Shown piece by piece: positions 15,515-24,407 of a stretch of DNA of 64,000 nt. Within the stretch, counting starts at the first letter, position 1. The number at the start of each line of letters is the position of its first letter. Under the pieces are notes generated by a model. The model was not told the origin of the DNA. It saw only the letters and a list, made by a program, of their open reading frames with translations, and did not search any database. The translations under genes and the position numbers were made by a program. Source of the stretch: Geomonas propionica (GTDB taxonomy: Bacteria > Desulfobacterota > Desulfuromonadia > Geobacterales > Geobacteraceae); NCBI RefSeq assembly GCF_016458235.1, contig NZ_JAEMHK010000020.1, forward strand, positions 1 through 64,000. Direction: 5' to 3'.

Positions 15515-16915
15515 ATGGCATACCGGCTGGAAAAAGACACCATGGGAACCGTGGAGGTGCCGGAAGGTGCCTACTACGGCGCCCAGACGCAGCGTGCGGT
15601 CAACAACTTCCCCATCTCCGGCCTCAAGCCGCACCAAGCGCTGGTGCGGGCCACGGTCCGGATCAAGAAATGCGCGGCCGTCGCCAACATGACCACGCAC
15701 CGGCTGCCCAAGGAGCTGGGCGAGGCCATCGTGAAGGCCGCCGATGAGGCGCTCGCCGGGCAGTTCGCCGACCAGTTCGTGGTCGACCCATTCCAGGCCG
15801 GCGCGGGCACCTCGCACAACATGAACGTGAACGAGGTGCTGGCTAACCGCGCCAACGAGATTCTCGGAGGAATCGTCGGCGAGTACGCCCGGGTCAACGC
15901 CAACGACCACGTCAACATGGCGCAGTCTACCAACGACGTATTCCCCACCGCGATGCGGCTGGCGGCACTGGAATTGGCGCAGGACCTGAACAACGAACTG
16001 CGCGACCTCTCCGACGCCCTGGCGCGCAAGGGGATCGAGTTCGACCACATCCTCAAATCGGGGCGCACCCACCTGCAGGACGCGGTGCCGATCCGCCTGG
16101 GGCAGGAGTTCTCCGCCTGGTCCATCGCCATCGCAAACAACCGCTCAGGCATCGAGCGCGCCTTGCCAGGCTTGTGTGAACTGGGGATCGGCGGCACCGC
16201 GGTCGGCACCGGGTTGAACGCGGAGCAGGCCTTCATCGACCTGATCGTCGAGGGACTCGCCCGCGAGACCGGACAGGAGCTGATCCGGGGCGAAAGCCTC
16301 GTCGAGCGGATGCAGAACATGGACCCGTTCGTCGCCCTCTCCTCCGGAGTCAAGGGGGCGGCGGTCAACCTGATCAAGCTTGCCAACGACCTGCGCCTTC
16401 TCTCCTCCGGTCCCCGCACCGGCTTGGGCGAGATAAACCTCCCCGCCATGCAGCCGGGTTCGTCCATCATGCCCGGCAAGGTGAACCCGGTGCTCCCGGA
16501 GGTGACCAATATGGTCTGCTTCCAGGTCATGGGGTGCGACCTGACGGTGGCGCTGGCGGCCCAGGCCGGGCAGCTGGAACTGAACGTGATGATGCCGGTC
16601 ATCGCCTTCAACCTGCTCTTCGCCATGGAGATCCTGAAAAACTGCCTGCACCAGCTGACGTCGCTCTGCGTTACAGGTATCACCGCCAACGAGGAACGAT
16701 GCCGCACCTTCCTGGACCAGTCAGTGGGGCTCGCCACGGTGCTCGCGCCCAGCATCGGCTACGCCGCGGCGGCCGAGGTCGCCAAGGAATCCGCCAAGAG
16801 CGGCAAGAGTATCCGCGAGGTGATCCTGGAGCGGGGCATCCTGACCGAGGAGGAGTTGGAAGAGGTGCTGGCCCCCTACCCGCTCACCACCCCCGGCGTG
16901 CACGGCAAGGATTAG
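15515..16915 (+). CDS. aspA: Aspartate ammonia-lyase
   Basis: Converts aspartate to fumarate and ammonia. The fumarase/aspartase signature GSSIMPGKVNP is near residue 310, with the flexible active-site loop around it. SGRTHLQDAVP and TNDVFPTAMR are conserved active-site segments. The start at 15515 (MAYRLEKDTMG) is preferred because GAGGAG lies six bases upstream; the in-frame ATG at 15473 has no such site. Length 466. Together with the glutamate dehydrogenase upstream it feeds amino-acid carbon into the TCA cycle as fumarate, which in these bacteria can also serve as electron acceptor. Confidence 0.92.
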   Translation: MAYRLEKDTMGTVEVPEGAYYGAQTQRAVNNFPISGLKPHQALVRATVRIKKCAAVANMTTHRLPKELGEAIVKAADEALAGQFADQFVVDPFQAGAGTSHNMNVNEVLANRANEILGGIVGEYARVNANDHVNMAQSTNDVFPTAMRLAALELAQDLNNELRDLSDALARKGIEFDHILKSGRTHLQDAVPIRLGQEFSAWSIAIANNRSGIERALPGLCELGIGGTAVGTGLNAEQAFIDLIVEGLARETGQELIRGESLVERMQNMDPFVALSSGVKGAAVNLIKLANDLRLLSSGPRTGLGEINLPAMQPGSSIMPGKVNPVLPEVTNMVCFQVMGCDLTVALAAQAGQLELNVMMPVIAFNLLFAMEILKNCLHQLTSLCVTGITANEERCRTFLDQSVGLATVLAPSIGYAAAAEVAKESAKSGKSIREVILERGILTEEELEEVLAPYPLTTPGVHGKD

Positions 16916-16940
16916 TCGGCGGGCGGAGTGTCGGTGGACT

Positions 16941-16969
16941 TTGCAATTATTGTAAAAATCCTATAGACT
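16941..16969 (+). promoter_or_regulatory. Putative promoter of the Nfu gene
   Basis: TTGCAA (16941-16946) is followed after 17 bases by TAGACT (16964-16969), with a TATAGA overlapping it at a 15-base spacing. It lies in a short AT-rich stretch 38 bases before the start codon. The pair is a partial consensus match. Confidence 0.4.
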
Positions 16970-17006
16970 CATACCTGTTCCAAACCAAAGATCACTGGAG
17001 GAGTAC

Positions 17007-17228
17007 ATGACTGAAGAAGTAAAAGCGATACTGGAAAACATCAGGCCGGCGCTTCAGGCGGACGGCGGTGATGTTGAACTCGTAGAAGTAACCGACGACG
17101 GCGTCGTCAAGGTGCGTTTGGTAGGGGCATGCGGCCACTGCCCGATGTCCACCATGACCCTCAAGATGGGGATCGAAAGGACCATCAAAGAGAAGATCCC
17201 CGGCATCAAGGAAGTCATCTCCGTGTAA
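17007..17228 (+). CDS. Nfu-type iron-sulfur scaffold protein (NifU C-terminal domain)
   Basis: A 73-residue protein consisting only of the NifU C-terminal (Nfu) domain, which binds an Fe-S cluster at the two Cys of GACGHCPMS and delivers it to apoproteins. The N-terminal helix pattern VKAILENIRPALQADGGDVEL is diagnostic. GGAGGAG lies just upstream of the ATG, and a terminator follows, so it is a single-gene unit. It has no N-terminal NifU scaffold domain. Confidence 0.92.
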   Translation: MTEEVKAILENIRPALQADGGDVELVEVTDDGVVKVRLVGACGHCPMSTMTLKMGIERTIKEKIPGIKEVISV

Positions 17229-17259
17229 CGGGCATCCCCCTTACTCGTAACACCCGAGG

Positions 17260-17306
17260 GCGCGGAAGTAACCGGTTGACGTTATTTCCGCGCTTTTCGC
17301 TTTTGG
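17260..17306 (+). terminator. Rho-independent terminator after the Nfu gene
   Basis: GCGCGGAAGTAAC pairs with GTTATTTCCGCGC (one G-U pair) around an eight-base loop, then TTTTCGCTTTT follows. It ends only ten bases before the cardiolipin synthase start, so some readthrough may supply that gene. Confidence 0.75.
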
Positions 17307-17315
17307 ATTCGGCCT

Positions 17316-18503
17316 ATGACCAGCGTGCGGCGAAAAAGAAAGCAGTTGCTGTTTCAAACTGCGAAGTTCTTCGACTTCTTCAAGAGGAACACCGATGCCG
17401 TTACTTTTTTAGGCAACCGCGCCACGCTGTACCGCTACGGCTCCGAATTCTTCGCCGCCCTCCTGGAGGCGCTGCCGAAGGCCCGCAAAAGCATCTGCCT
17501 GGAGTTCTACACCATCGCCGACGACGAGACCGGGCGCATGGTGGCCGACGCGCTCATCGCCGCCGCCGCGCGCGGGGTGCGGGTCTACGTGCTGTACGAT
17601 TACATCGGCTGTTTCGACACCCCAGCGGCGTATTTCAAACGGCTCACCAAGGGCGGCGTCAACTGCGCCCCCTTCAACCCGCCCCCCTTCCGCAATGGGA
17701 TCGCATGGTTCGACAAGCGCGACCACAGAAAGATCGTCATCATCGACGGTTGGCGCATCTTCACCGGCGGCATGAATATCGCCGACGTCTACTCCGGCTT
17801 CGGCAAGAAAAAGACCAAGTGGCGCGACGTGGGGCTGCAGATCGAGGGTGAGGCGGGACTCGAACTGCTGCGCCTGTTCCGGGAGACCTGGGGCGAGGAG
17901 GCGGGCGTGCCACCGGTGGGAACCGACCCCGCTCCGCTGCCGGAACTTGACGGCGATGCCAAGGTCATGATAGTGAACGGCGGACCGCACCAGAAGCGGA
18001 GCTTTATCAGGAGCGCCTTCCGGGTCGCCATCGCCGGGGCCTCCGAGAGCGTCACCATCGTCAGCCCTTATTTCATACCGGGGCCGCGGGTGATCCGCTC
18101 GATGCTGCGGGCGGCGGGGCGCGGGGTGCGGGTCAGGCTGTTGCTGCCGTACAAGAGCGACGTCCCGCTGGTACGCCTGGTGAGCCGTACCTACTACGGG
18201 CAACTATTGAGAAACGGCGTCGAGATCCACGAGATGGACCGCGCCGTCCTGCACGCGAAGGTGCTCATCATCGATGGCGACTGGACCATGGTCGGCTCCG
18301 CCAACATGGACCTCAGGAGCTTTCACCGCAACTACGAGCTGAACGTGGTGGTGGACAGCCACGATTTCGGCGCCCAGGTGGTCGACATGCTGGAGGCCGA
18401 CTTCGCCGGGACCCGGCGTATCGTACTGCACGAGCACGAGCGGCGCGGCTGGCCGGTACGTTTCCTGGAGCGCCTGTTCAGCCCGGTAGCCTGGTTTTTG
18501 TAA
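17316..18503 (+). CDS. Phospholipase D-family cardiolipin synthase (ClsB-like)
   Basis: Joins phosphatidyl groups to make cardiolipin, by family. Two HKD motifs are visible: HRKIVIID followed by GWRIFTGGMN near residue 137, and HAKVLIID followed by GDWTMVGSANMD near 310. Its 395 residues lack the two N-terminal membrane helices of ClsA, matching the ClsB type, which binds the membrane peripherally. No good ribosome binding site is visible before the ATG, so expression may be low or rely on readthrough from the Nfu gene. It lies 66 bases before mutS2. Confidence 0.85.
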   Translation: MTSVRRKRKQLLFQTAKFFDFFKRNTDAVTFLGNRATLYRYGSEFFAALLEALPKARKSICLEFYTIADDETGRMVADALIAAAARGVRVYVLYDYIGCFDTPAAYFKRLTKGGVNCAPFNPPPFRNGIAWFDKRDHRKIVIIDGWRIFTGGMNIADVYSGFGKKKTKWRDVGLQIEGEAGLELLRLFRETWGEEAGVPPVGTDPAPLPELDGDAKVMIVNGGPHQKRSFIRSAFRVAIAGASESVTIVSPYFIPGPRVIRSMLRAAGRGVRVRLLLPYKSDVPLVRLVSRTYYGQLLRNGVEIHEMDRAVLHAKVLIIDGDWTMVGSANMDLRSFHRNYELNVVVDSHDFGAQVVDMLEADFAGTRRIVLHEHERRGWPVRFLERLFSPVAWFL

Positions 18504-18569
18504 TACAACAAAGTTCGCCAAAATCCTCCCCCGTGGACTTTGCCTGTTTGTTCCCCCGGAGTCATGTAC

Positions 18570-20915
18570 ATGATCGATAAGGACACCCTGAAGCGGCTGG
18601 AATTCGACAAGATCCTGGAAACCGCCGCAACCTTCGCCCACTGCGAGGCTTCCCACGAGGGAGCCCTTGCCATAGCACCGCTTCACAGCCGCCAGGAGAT
18701 GGAACTGCGCCTGGGGCTCGTCGATGAGATACGCAAGCTGACCCGGCTCGGCATCGCGCTGAAGCTCGCCCCCTTCGAGGACATCACCCCGCAGGTGAGG
18801 GCGGTCCGTCCCAAGGGCGCGGTCATCGCACCGGTTGCGCTGCAGCGCTTCATCCCCACCCTGCGCGTGATGGCCGCGGTGGCGGCGCAACTTAGCTTCC
18901 GCGGCGACGTGCCGCTGTTGCTCGCCGAGGCCGGCGTCATCACCGGATTCCCCGACCTTTTGAACCCGCTCGAACACACCGTGAACGAGGAAGGCGAGAT
19001 CCTGGACACAGCCTCGCGCCTGCTGGCCGACATCCGCGGCAGGAAGAAGGGGCTCACCTCCCGCATCAAGAAGCGGCTGGAGGAGATCGTGCGGGAGCGG
19101 CACACCGCGATCTTCCTGCAGGACGATTTCATCACCCAGAGGTCCGGGCGCTGGGTGATCCCGGTGCGCATGGACTCCAAGGGGATGGTGCCGGGGGTGG
19201 TGCACGACGTCTCCAACTCCGGCGAGACAGCCTTCATGGAGCCCCTGGAGATCATCGGCCTCGCCAACGAGTTGGAGAACCTGGTGGCCGACGAGCGCGC
19301 CGAGGAGATCCGCATCGTGCGGCAGATCTGCGACTGGATCAGGGAGGACGCCGAGGCGATCCAGCAGCAGTTCGAGGCGCTGGTGGAACTCGACATCCTG
19401 AACTGCATCGCCACCTTGAGCGACCGTCTGAAGAGCGAGACGCCGGTCATCTCCGACACGCCGACCATACTGCTCAAGGGGGCACGCCACCCGATCCTCA
19501 CCCTGATGGGTAAGGACGTGGTCCCCCTGGACCTGGAACTGGCTGCGGAGAACCACGTCATGGTGGTCACCGGCCCGAACACCGGCGGCAAGACCATCGC
19601 CATCAAGAACGCGGGACTCCTCTCCGTCATGGCGTTGTGCGGCATGCCGGTCCCCGCCCTCCCCGGCACGGTGCTGCCGATGGTGCGGAGCATCCTGGTC
19701 GACATCGGGGACGAGCAGTCCATCGAGGAGAGCCTCTCCACCTTCTCGGCCCACATCTCCAAGATCTCCAGCATCATCGAGCACGCCGACCGCGGCGCGC
19801 TGGTGCTCCTGGACGAACTCGGCACCGGCACCGAACCGGGACAGGGGGCGGCCATCGCCTGCGCCGTCCTCAAAGAGCTGCAGAACAAGGGGGCACTGGT
19901 GGTGGCCACCACGCACCTCACCGAGATCATCGGCTTCGTGCAGCGCGAGACCGGGATGGTGAACGCGGCCATGGCCTTCGACCGGCAGAAGCTGGCGCCC
20001 TTGTACCGACTGGTGGTGGGCGAGCCGGGCGAATCGCACGCCCTCGAGATCGCCAGCCGCTATGGGCTCCCCGAGCGGGTGGTAACCTTCGCCCGGGGCA
20101 TGATCGGCACCATGGAGGCCGACTTCCACGCCCTCTTGCGCGACCTGAAGGAGAAGAGGGAACAGTTGGACCGCACCCTGGCCGAACTCTCCGAGCGCGA
20201 GGAGAAAGTGGGACGCGCGGAGCGCAGCCTGGTCGACCGCCGCGACGAGGCGGCCCGGCTGGTGCAGGACGCCCGCGAGAAGGGACTTCTTGAAGCGCAG
20301 CAGATTATCGGCAAGGCGCGCCGCGAGGTGGCCGGCCTGATCGACGAGGCCAAGCGCGACAAGGCGCGCGAGGCCAAGGAGAAACTGGACCAGGCGGCAC
20401 GCGAGGTCGAAACGGCGCTGGAGGGGCTGCACCCCGAGGAGATCGTGGACCCGGACCAGGTCGCCGCCGGGGACATCCTTTTCGTCAAGCCGCTCAACTG
20501 CGACGCCACCATCCTCTCCGTCGATCGCCGCGGCGCCCGCGCCCGCGTGCGTGCCGGCAGCATGGAATTGGACGTGGCCCTGTCATCGCTGTTAAAGCCC
20601 AAGGGAAAAGAGCCGAAGAAAGTACGTAGGCAGCGCGCCAAGCAGCAGGAATCCGAGTCGGCCGCACAGGAGCCCGCAACCAGCATCAACCTGCTCGGGT
20701 TGCGGGTGGAGGAAGCGATCGGCGAGTTGGAGCCCTTCTTGAACCACGCCGCGCTGGACCGGATCTCGGAGGTGCGCGTCGTGCACGGCAAGGGGACCGG
20801 CGCACTGATGAAGGGGGTGCGCAGCTACCTGACCGGGCACCCGCTGGTGGCGGAGTTCCGCACCGGCGAGCGTTTCGAAGGGGGCGACGGCGTGACGGTG
20901 GTGACGCTGCGCTAG
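18570..20915 (+). CDS. mutS2: Endonuclease MutS2
   Basis: MutS paralogue lacking the mismatch-recognition domain; suppresses recombination and acts on collided ribosomes in some bacteria. The ATPase core has Walker A GPNTGGKT (about residue 335), LVLLDELGTGTEPGQGAAIA (Walker B) and the signature helix region. A long coiled coil with many Arg/Glu pairs follows (about 515-630). The C-terminal Smr nuclease domain is seen in LLGLRVEEAIGELEPFL and VVHGKGTGALMKGVRSYL. I chose the ATG at 18570, eight bases after CGGAG; an in-frame ATG at 18564 is possible. Length 781 is typical. Confidence 0.93.
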   Translation: MIDKDTLKRLEFDKILETAATFAHCEASHEGALAIAPLHSRQEMELRLGLVDEIRKLTRLGIALKLAPFEDITPQVRAVRPKGAVIAPVALQRFIPTLRVMAAVAAQLSFRGDVPLLLAEAGVITGFPDLLNPLEHTVNEEGEILDTASRLLADIRGRKKGLTSRIKKRLEEIVRERHTAIFLQDDFITQRSGRWVIPVRMDSKGMVPGVVHDVSNSGETAFMEPLEIIGLANELENLVADERAEEIRIVRQICDWIREDAEAIQQQFEALVELDILNCIATLSDRLKSETPVISDTPTILLKGARHPILTLMGKDVVPLDLELAAENHVMVVTGPNTGGKTIAIKNAGLLSVMALCGMPVPALPGTVLPMVRSILVDIGDEQSIEESLSTFSAHISKISSIIEHADRGALVLLDELGTGTEPGQGAAIACAVLKELQNKGALVVATTHLTEIIGFVQRETGMVNAAMAFDRQKLAPLYRLVVGEPGESHALEIASRYGLPERVVTFARGMIGTMEADFHALLRDLKEKREQLDRTLAELSEREEKVGRAERSLVDRRDEAARLVQDAREKGLLEAQQIIGKARREVAGLIDEAKRDKAREAKEKLDQAAREVETALEGLHPEEIVDPDQVAAGDILFVKPLNCDATILSVDRRGARARVRAGSMELDVALSSLLKPKGKEPKKVRRQRAKQQESESAAQEPATSINLLGLRVEEAIGELEPFLNHAALDRISEVRVVHGKGTGALMKGVRSYLTGHPLVAEFRTGERFEGGDGVTVVTLR

Positions 20916-20949
20916 TTGTATTGCAATCAAAGTTGACCGCGGAGGCCTT

Positions 20950-21873
20950 ATGATCATCTCCATCATAGCTGCCATGTCTGACAACCGGGTGATAGGCGCG
21001 CACGGGAAGCTCCCCTGGGACATTCCCGCCGACTTGGCGCGTTTCCGAAGCCTCACCATGGGACATGCCGTGCTGATGGGGAGAAAGACCTTCGAGTCGA
21101 TCGGCCATCCGCTGGACGGGCGCAAGAACATCGTGCTCAGTAAGAGCATGGGGAGGACTGACGGGATCATCGTGGCCCGAACCCTCCAGGAAGGGATCGC
21201 CGCCGCCGAGGGGGACGAGGAGCTCTTCATCTGCGGCGGAGAGGCGGTGTTCCGGGAGGCGCTCCCCTTGAGCCAGAGGATCTACCTCACCGTGGTGCAC
21301 GGCCAGTACCAGGGCGACGTTCATTTCCCGCAGCCCCCCTGCTCCTTCACCGAGATGCATCGGGAGGAGTTCCTGGAAGGCTCTCCTCCAACCAGCTACG
21401 TGGTGCTGGAGAAGGTGGACCAGATCCAGCCCGGCAGCGACGTGTTCGAGCTGCGGCAAAAGGGGGTGGAGGCGCTGAACCGCCAGCTCTACTTCCTCGC
21501 CCGCTGCTGCTTCGGTCAGGCGCAGGCACTGGAAGAAAGTCCGGAAACCGCCTCCGACCTCGCCTTCAGCCAGGCGAAAAGCGGCGGCGACCTGGGCGAT
21601 GCCTTGAAGCTCGCGGAGAGTGCGTTTAGGGAGGATCCCGACAACCTGCGCATCCGGTTGAACCTGGGGCGCATACTGGTCCTCTCCGGGGAGAAGGGAA
21701 AAGGGCTGGAGATGCTGCGCAAGGGGGTGCAATTGGGAGGCGGGCAGGAGTTCTACACCGAGCTCGCCAAGTGCGGCACCAGGGGGACCCCGCCGATCAA
21801 GTCCCTGCCCAGGAGCCACCCGCTGAACCGGTATTTGGGGCTTTTGATGCACAAGCTGGACATTCGGTCGTAG
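20950..21873 (+). CDS. Dihydrofolate reductase fused to a C-terminal TPR-like domain
   Basis: Residues 1-157 are a complete dihydrofolate reductase: IIAAMSDNRVIGAHGKLPWD holds the substrate Asp, MGRKTFESIG the NADPH site, and FICGGEAVFREAL the second cofactor loop. Residues about 158-307 are an added helical region with two TPR-like repeats (VEALNRQLYFLARCCFGQAQ and ALKLAESAFREDPDNLRIRL). DHFR is normally about 160 residues, so this is a fusion. The enzyme regenerates tetrahydrofolate for thymidylate and purine synthesis; the tail may bind a partner. GGAGG precedes the ATG. I see no frameshift or internal start that would separate the halves. Confidence 0.85.
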   Translation: MIISIIAAMSDNRVIGAHGKLPWDIPADLARFRSLTMGHAVLMGRKTFESIGHPLDGRKNIVLSKSMGRTDGIIVARTLQEGIAAAEGDEELFICGGEAVFREALPLSQRIYLTVVHGQYQGDVHFPQPPCSFTEMHREEFLEGSPPTSYVVLEKVDQIQPGSDVFELRQKGVEALNRQLYFLARCCFGQAQALEESPETASDLAFSQAKSGGDLGDALKLAESAFREDPDNLRIRLNLGRILVLSGEKGKGLEMLRKGVQLGGGQEFYTELAKCGTRGTPPIKSLPRSHPLNRYLGLLMHKLDIRS

Positions 21874-21901
21874 AGAGGCCCGGGCATGACCTAATTCCAC
21901 G

Positions 21902-22059
21902 GTAGGGGCGAATAATCATTCGCCCTGCCTTTGCATGCGCCCCCCCTGCCTCCAGCTTTACAACGTGACAGCAGCCGATGCCGCCGTCGGGGGGCAGGCG
22001 CTACGCATCAAGGTCACCTCAGCGGCACCAGCGCTAGGCGAATGATTATTCGCCCCTAC
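21902..22059. repeat. Inverted pair of a 23-bp GGGGCGAATAATCATTCGCC repeat (MITE-like)
   Basis: A 23-bp sequence beginning GTAGGGGCGAATAATCATTC lies at 21902-21924, and its exact reverse complement at 22037-22059, giving a 158-bp unit with terminal inverted repeats. Each end is itself palindromic (GGCGAAT/ATTCGCC). The interior encodes nothing. No target duplication is evident. Single copies of the same sequence occur at 24317-24339 and 56478-56500. The gap 21874-22136 between the DHFR gene and recO contains only this element. Confidence 0.8.
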
Positions 22060-22136
22060 AGTCATCGCCATTCGCATCGCACAATCCACCGCATCGTTGT
22101 TGACTCGCCACCCACCGCAATGCTACTTTCCACTGC

Positions 22137-22775
22137 ATGAAAAATGCTGAAGTTGAAGGGATAGTGCTGCGCCTCACCGACTTCGGGGAGGCGGACCGCA
22201 TCGTCACCTTGTTCACCCTGGAACAGGGGAAACTGCAGGGGGTGGCGCGCGGGGCCAAGCGGAGCAAAAAACGCTTCGCCGGCGCGCTGGAACCGTTCGC
22301 ACACTTGAAGCTGCAACTGCACCTAGGAACCGGCCTCGCCACCCTCTCCAGCGCCGACATCATCGGCATCTTCCCCGGCATCCGCGCCGACCTCGCCCGG
22401 ATCGGCTGCGCCGCCTACGCCTGCGAACTGGTGGAACGGCTCACCCCCGAGGACGAACCGAACCCGCGCCTGTTCCGCCTCCTGTACTGCTACCTGGAAT
22501 GTCTCAACGACGCCCCCGCGTCACCCTCCGACCGCCGCTTCTTCGCGGTAAACCTCCTGAAGATATTGGGCTATCAGCCTGAACTGCAGGTGCGCGGGGT
22601 CTCCGAGGAAACCGCATCCCTGCTCGCCCGCGCCATGCAAACCGGACGCTTCGGCGCCGTGGTCTTCCCCGAAGACCTGCTGCGCGAGGCGGACCTCCTC
22701 CTGAACCCCGCCATCGACCTCCACCTGGACCGGGAACTGAAGTCGCTCGCCTTCCTCAAGGAGTGCGGCGTGTAG
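22137..22775 (+). CDS. recO: DNA repair protein RecO
   Basis: Mediator that loads RecA onto single-stranded DNA in the RecF pathway. The N-terminal OB-fold shows the family pattern [20 protein letters not shown] and [20 protein letters not shown]. The helical C-terminal part follows ([17 protein letters not shown]). Length 212 is on the short side. The four-Cys zinc site found in some RecO proteins is not seen: few Cys are present after residue 140. No clear Shine-Dalgarno precedes the ATG at 22137, which may reflect low expression. Confidence 0.9.
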   Translation: MKNAEVEGIVLRLTDFGEADRIVTLFTLEQGKLQGVARGAKRSKKRFAGALEPFAHLKLQLHLGTGLATLSSADIIGIFPGIRADLARIGCAAYACELVERLTPEDEPNPRLFRLLYCYLECLNDAPASPSDRRFFAVNLLKILGYQPELQVRGVSEETASLLARAMQTGRFGAVVFPEDLLREADLLLNPAIDLHLDRELKSLAFLKECGV

Positions 22776-22936
22776 CTGCCACGGGAGGCACAGCCCCTGG
22801 CGCAACCCGGCAAGATTCTAGTGCAAACCGTCAATTTTGTTGACCCCGGCGCCGGTAACGGGTACTATTCGACGCTTCAGTAAAACCGGTAGGTCCCGCC
22901 GCGCCCAGGCGCAGCTTTTTGTTTTTGAGGAACTGT

Positions 22937-24286
22937 ATGAACCAAGCGGACATGAGAAAACTGCCGCCGCAAAGCATCGAAGCGGAGATGTCGATCCTGG
23001 GAGGGATCCTGGTCGACAACGAGGCGATCAACCGCGTGCTCGAGGTCCTTACCCCGGAAGAGATGTACCGGGAGAGCCACCGCAAGATCATGCGCGCCAT
23101 GATCGAGTTGAACGAGCGCGGTGAGCCCTGCGACCTGATCACCATGACCACCATCCTGCGCAAGAAGGGTGAGCTGGAAGAGGTCGGCGGCGGCGCCTAC
23201 CTGGCGACCCTGGTCGACTTCGTCCCGATGGCGGCGAACATCTCCTACTACTGCAAGATCGTGAAGGAGAAGTACATCACCAGGAAGCTGATCACCGCCG
23301 CCACCGACATCGTGAGCCACGGCTTCGAGGACAAGGTGGAAGTCGAGGAACTGCTCGATTCGGCTCAGAAGGTGATCTTCGAGATCTCGGAGAACAAGCT
23401 CCGCCCTTCCTACTACAAGGTCAGCGACATCCTGAAGGACACCATCAAGAACATCGAGCTCCTCTACGAGAAGAAGGAGCTGGTGACCGGCGTCCCCACG
23501 GGCTACACCGACCTCGACAAGCTTACCGCCGGCTTCCATGCCGGCGACCTGGTCATCATCGCGGGACGTCCGGCGATGGGAAAGACCACCTTCGCGCTCA
23601 ACGTCGCCCAGTATGCTGCGGTGGACTCGGACAAGAAGTTCCCGGCCGCCATCTTCTCGCTGGAGATGCCCAAAGAGCAGTTGGTGGAGAGGCTTCTGTG
23701 CTCCGCCTCCCGCGTCGACCTGACCCGCCTGCGCTCGGGGCACCTGCAGGAAAACGACTGGCCCAAGCTGATCAAGGGCGCCGGACTGTTGCACAACTCC
23801 AAGATCTTCATCGACGACACCCCCTCCATTACGGTAATGGAACTGCGCTCCAAGGCGAGGCGGCTTAAGGCTGAGCACGACATCGGCATCATCGTCATCG
23901 ACTACCTGCAGCTCATGCGCGGCGGCGCCAACAGCGAATCGCGCCAGCAGGAGATCTCAGAGATCTCGCGCTCGCTGAAAGCGCTGGCGAAGGAACTCTC
24001 CATCCCGGTGGTCGCCCTGTCGCAGTTGAACCGAAGCTTGGAGCAGAGAACCGACAAGCGCCCGATGATGAGCGACTTGAGGGAGTCCGGGGCAATCGAG
24101 CAGGACGCCGACATCATCATGTTCGTCTACCGCGGTGAGGTCTACGAAAAGGAGAACGAGGATCTCAAGGGAAAGGCGGAGGTCATCATCGGCAAGCACA
24201 GAAGCGGTCCCATCGGCACTGTCGACCTCGCCTTCAGAGGCGAGTTCACCCGCTTCGAGAACTTGAGCAACAGGGACGAATACTAG
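22937..24286 (+). CDS. dnaB: Replicative DNA helicase DnaB
   Basis: Hexameric 5'-3' helicase of the replication fork. The N-terminal domain is recognised by LPPQSIEAEMSILGGILVDN, then the linker, then the RecA-like motor with Walker A GRPAMGKTTFALN (about residue 213), Walker B IIVIDYLQLM and SQLNRSLEQRTDKRP. It ends at 449 residues with the usual HRSGPIGTVDLAF. The start is the ATG at 22937, six bases after GAGGA; the upstream TTG in the same frame (22919) adds nothing conserved. Confidence 0.96.
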   Translation: MNQADMRKLPPQSIEAEMSILGGILVDNEAINRVLEVLTPEEMYRESHRKIMRAMIELNERGEPCDLITMTTILRKKGELEEVGGGAYLATLVDFVPMAANISYYCKIVKEKYITRKLITAATDIVSHGFEDKVEVEELLDSAQKVIFEISENKLRPSYYKVSDILKDTIKNIELLYEKKELVTGVPTGYTDLDKLTAGFHAGDLVIIAGRPAMGKTTFALNVAQYAAVDSDKKFPAAIFSLEMPKEQLVERLLCSASRVDLTRLRSGHLQENDWPKLIKGAGLLHNSKIFIDDTPSITVMELRSKARRLKAEHDIGIIVIDYLQLMRGGANSESRQQEISEISRSLKALAKELSIPVVALSQLNRSLEQRTDKRPMMSDLRESGAIEQDADIIMFVYRGEVYEKENEDLKGKAEVIIGKHRSGPIGTVDLAFRGEFTRFENLSNRDEY

Positions 24287-24316
24287 ATGCGCCATTCGTG
24301 ACCGGTACGGGTGCTG

Positions 24317-24339
24317 GGCGAATGATTATTCGCCCCTAC
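24317..24339. repeat. Single copy of the GGCGAATGATTATTCGCC repeat
   Basis: Same 23-bp palindromic sequence as the pair at 21902-22059, here alone between dnaB and the next gene, in the orientation ending CGCCCCTAC. It could form a hairpin after dnaB, but no T-run follows. Confidence 0.8.
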
Positions 24340-24407
24340 AAGTGTCTCGCACGGGTCAACCTCCCCCCTCCAGGGAGAGGAGCAAACCAACATAGAAAGG
24401 AATTTTG

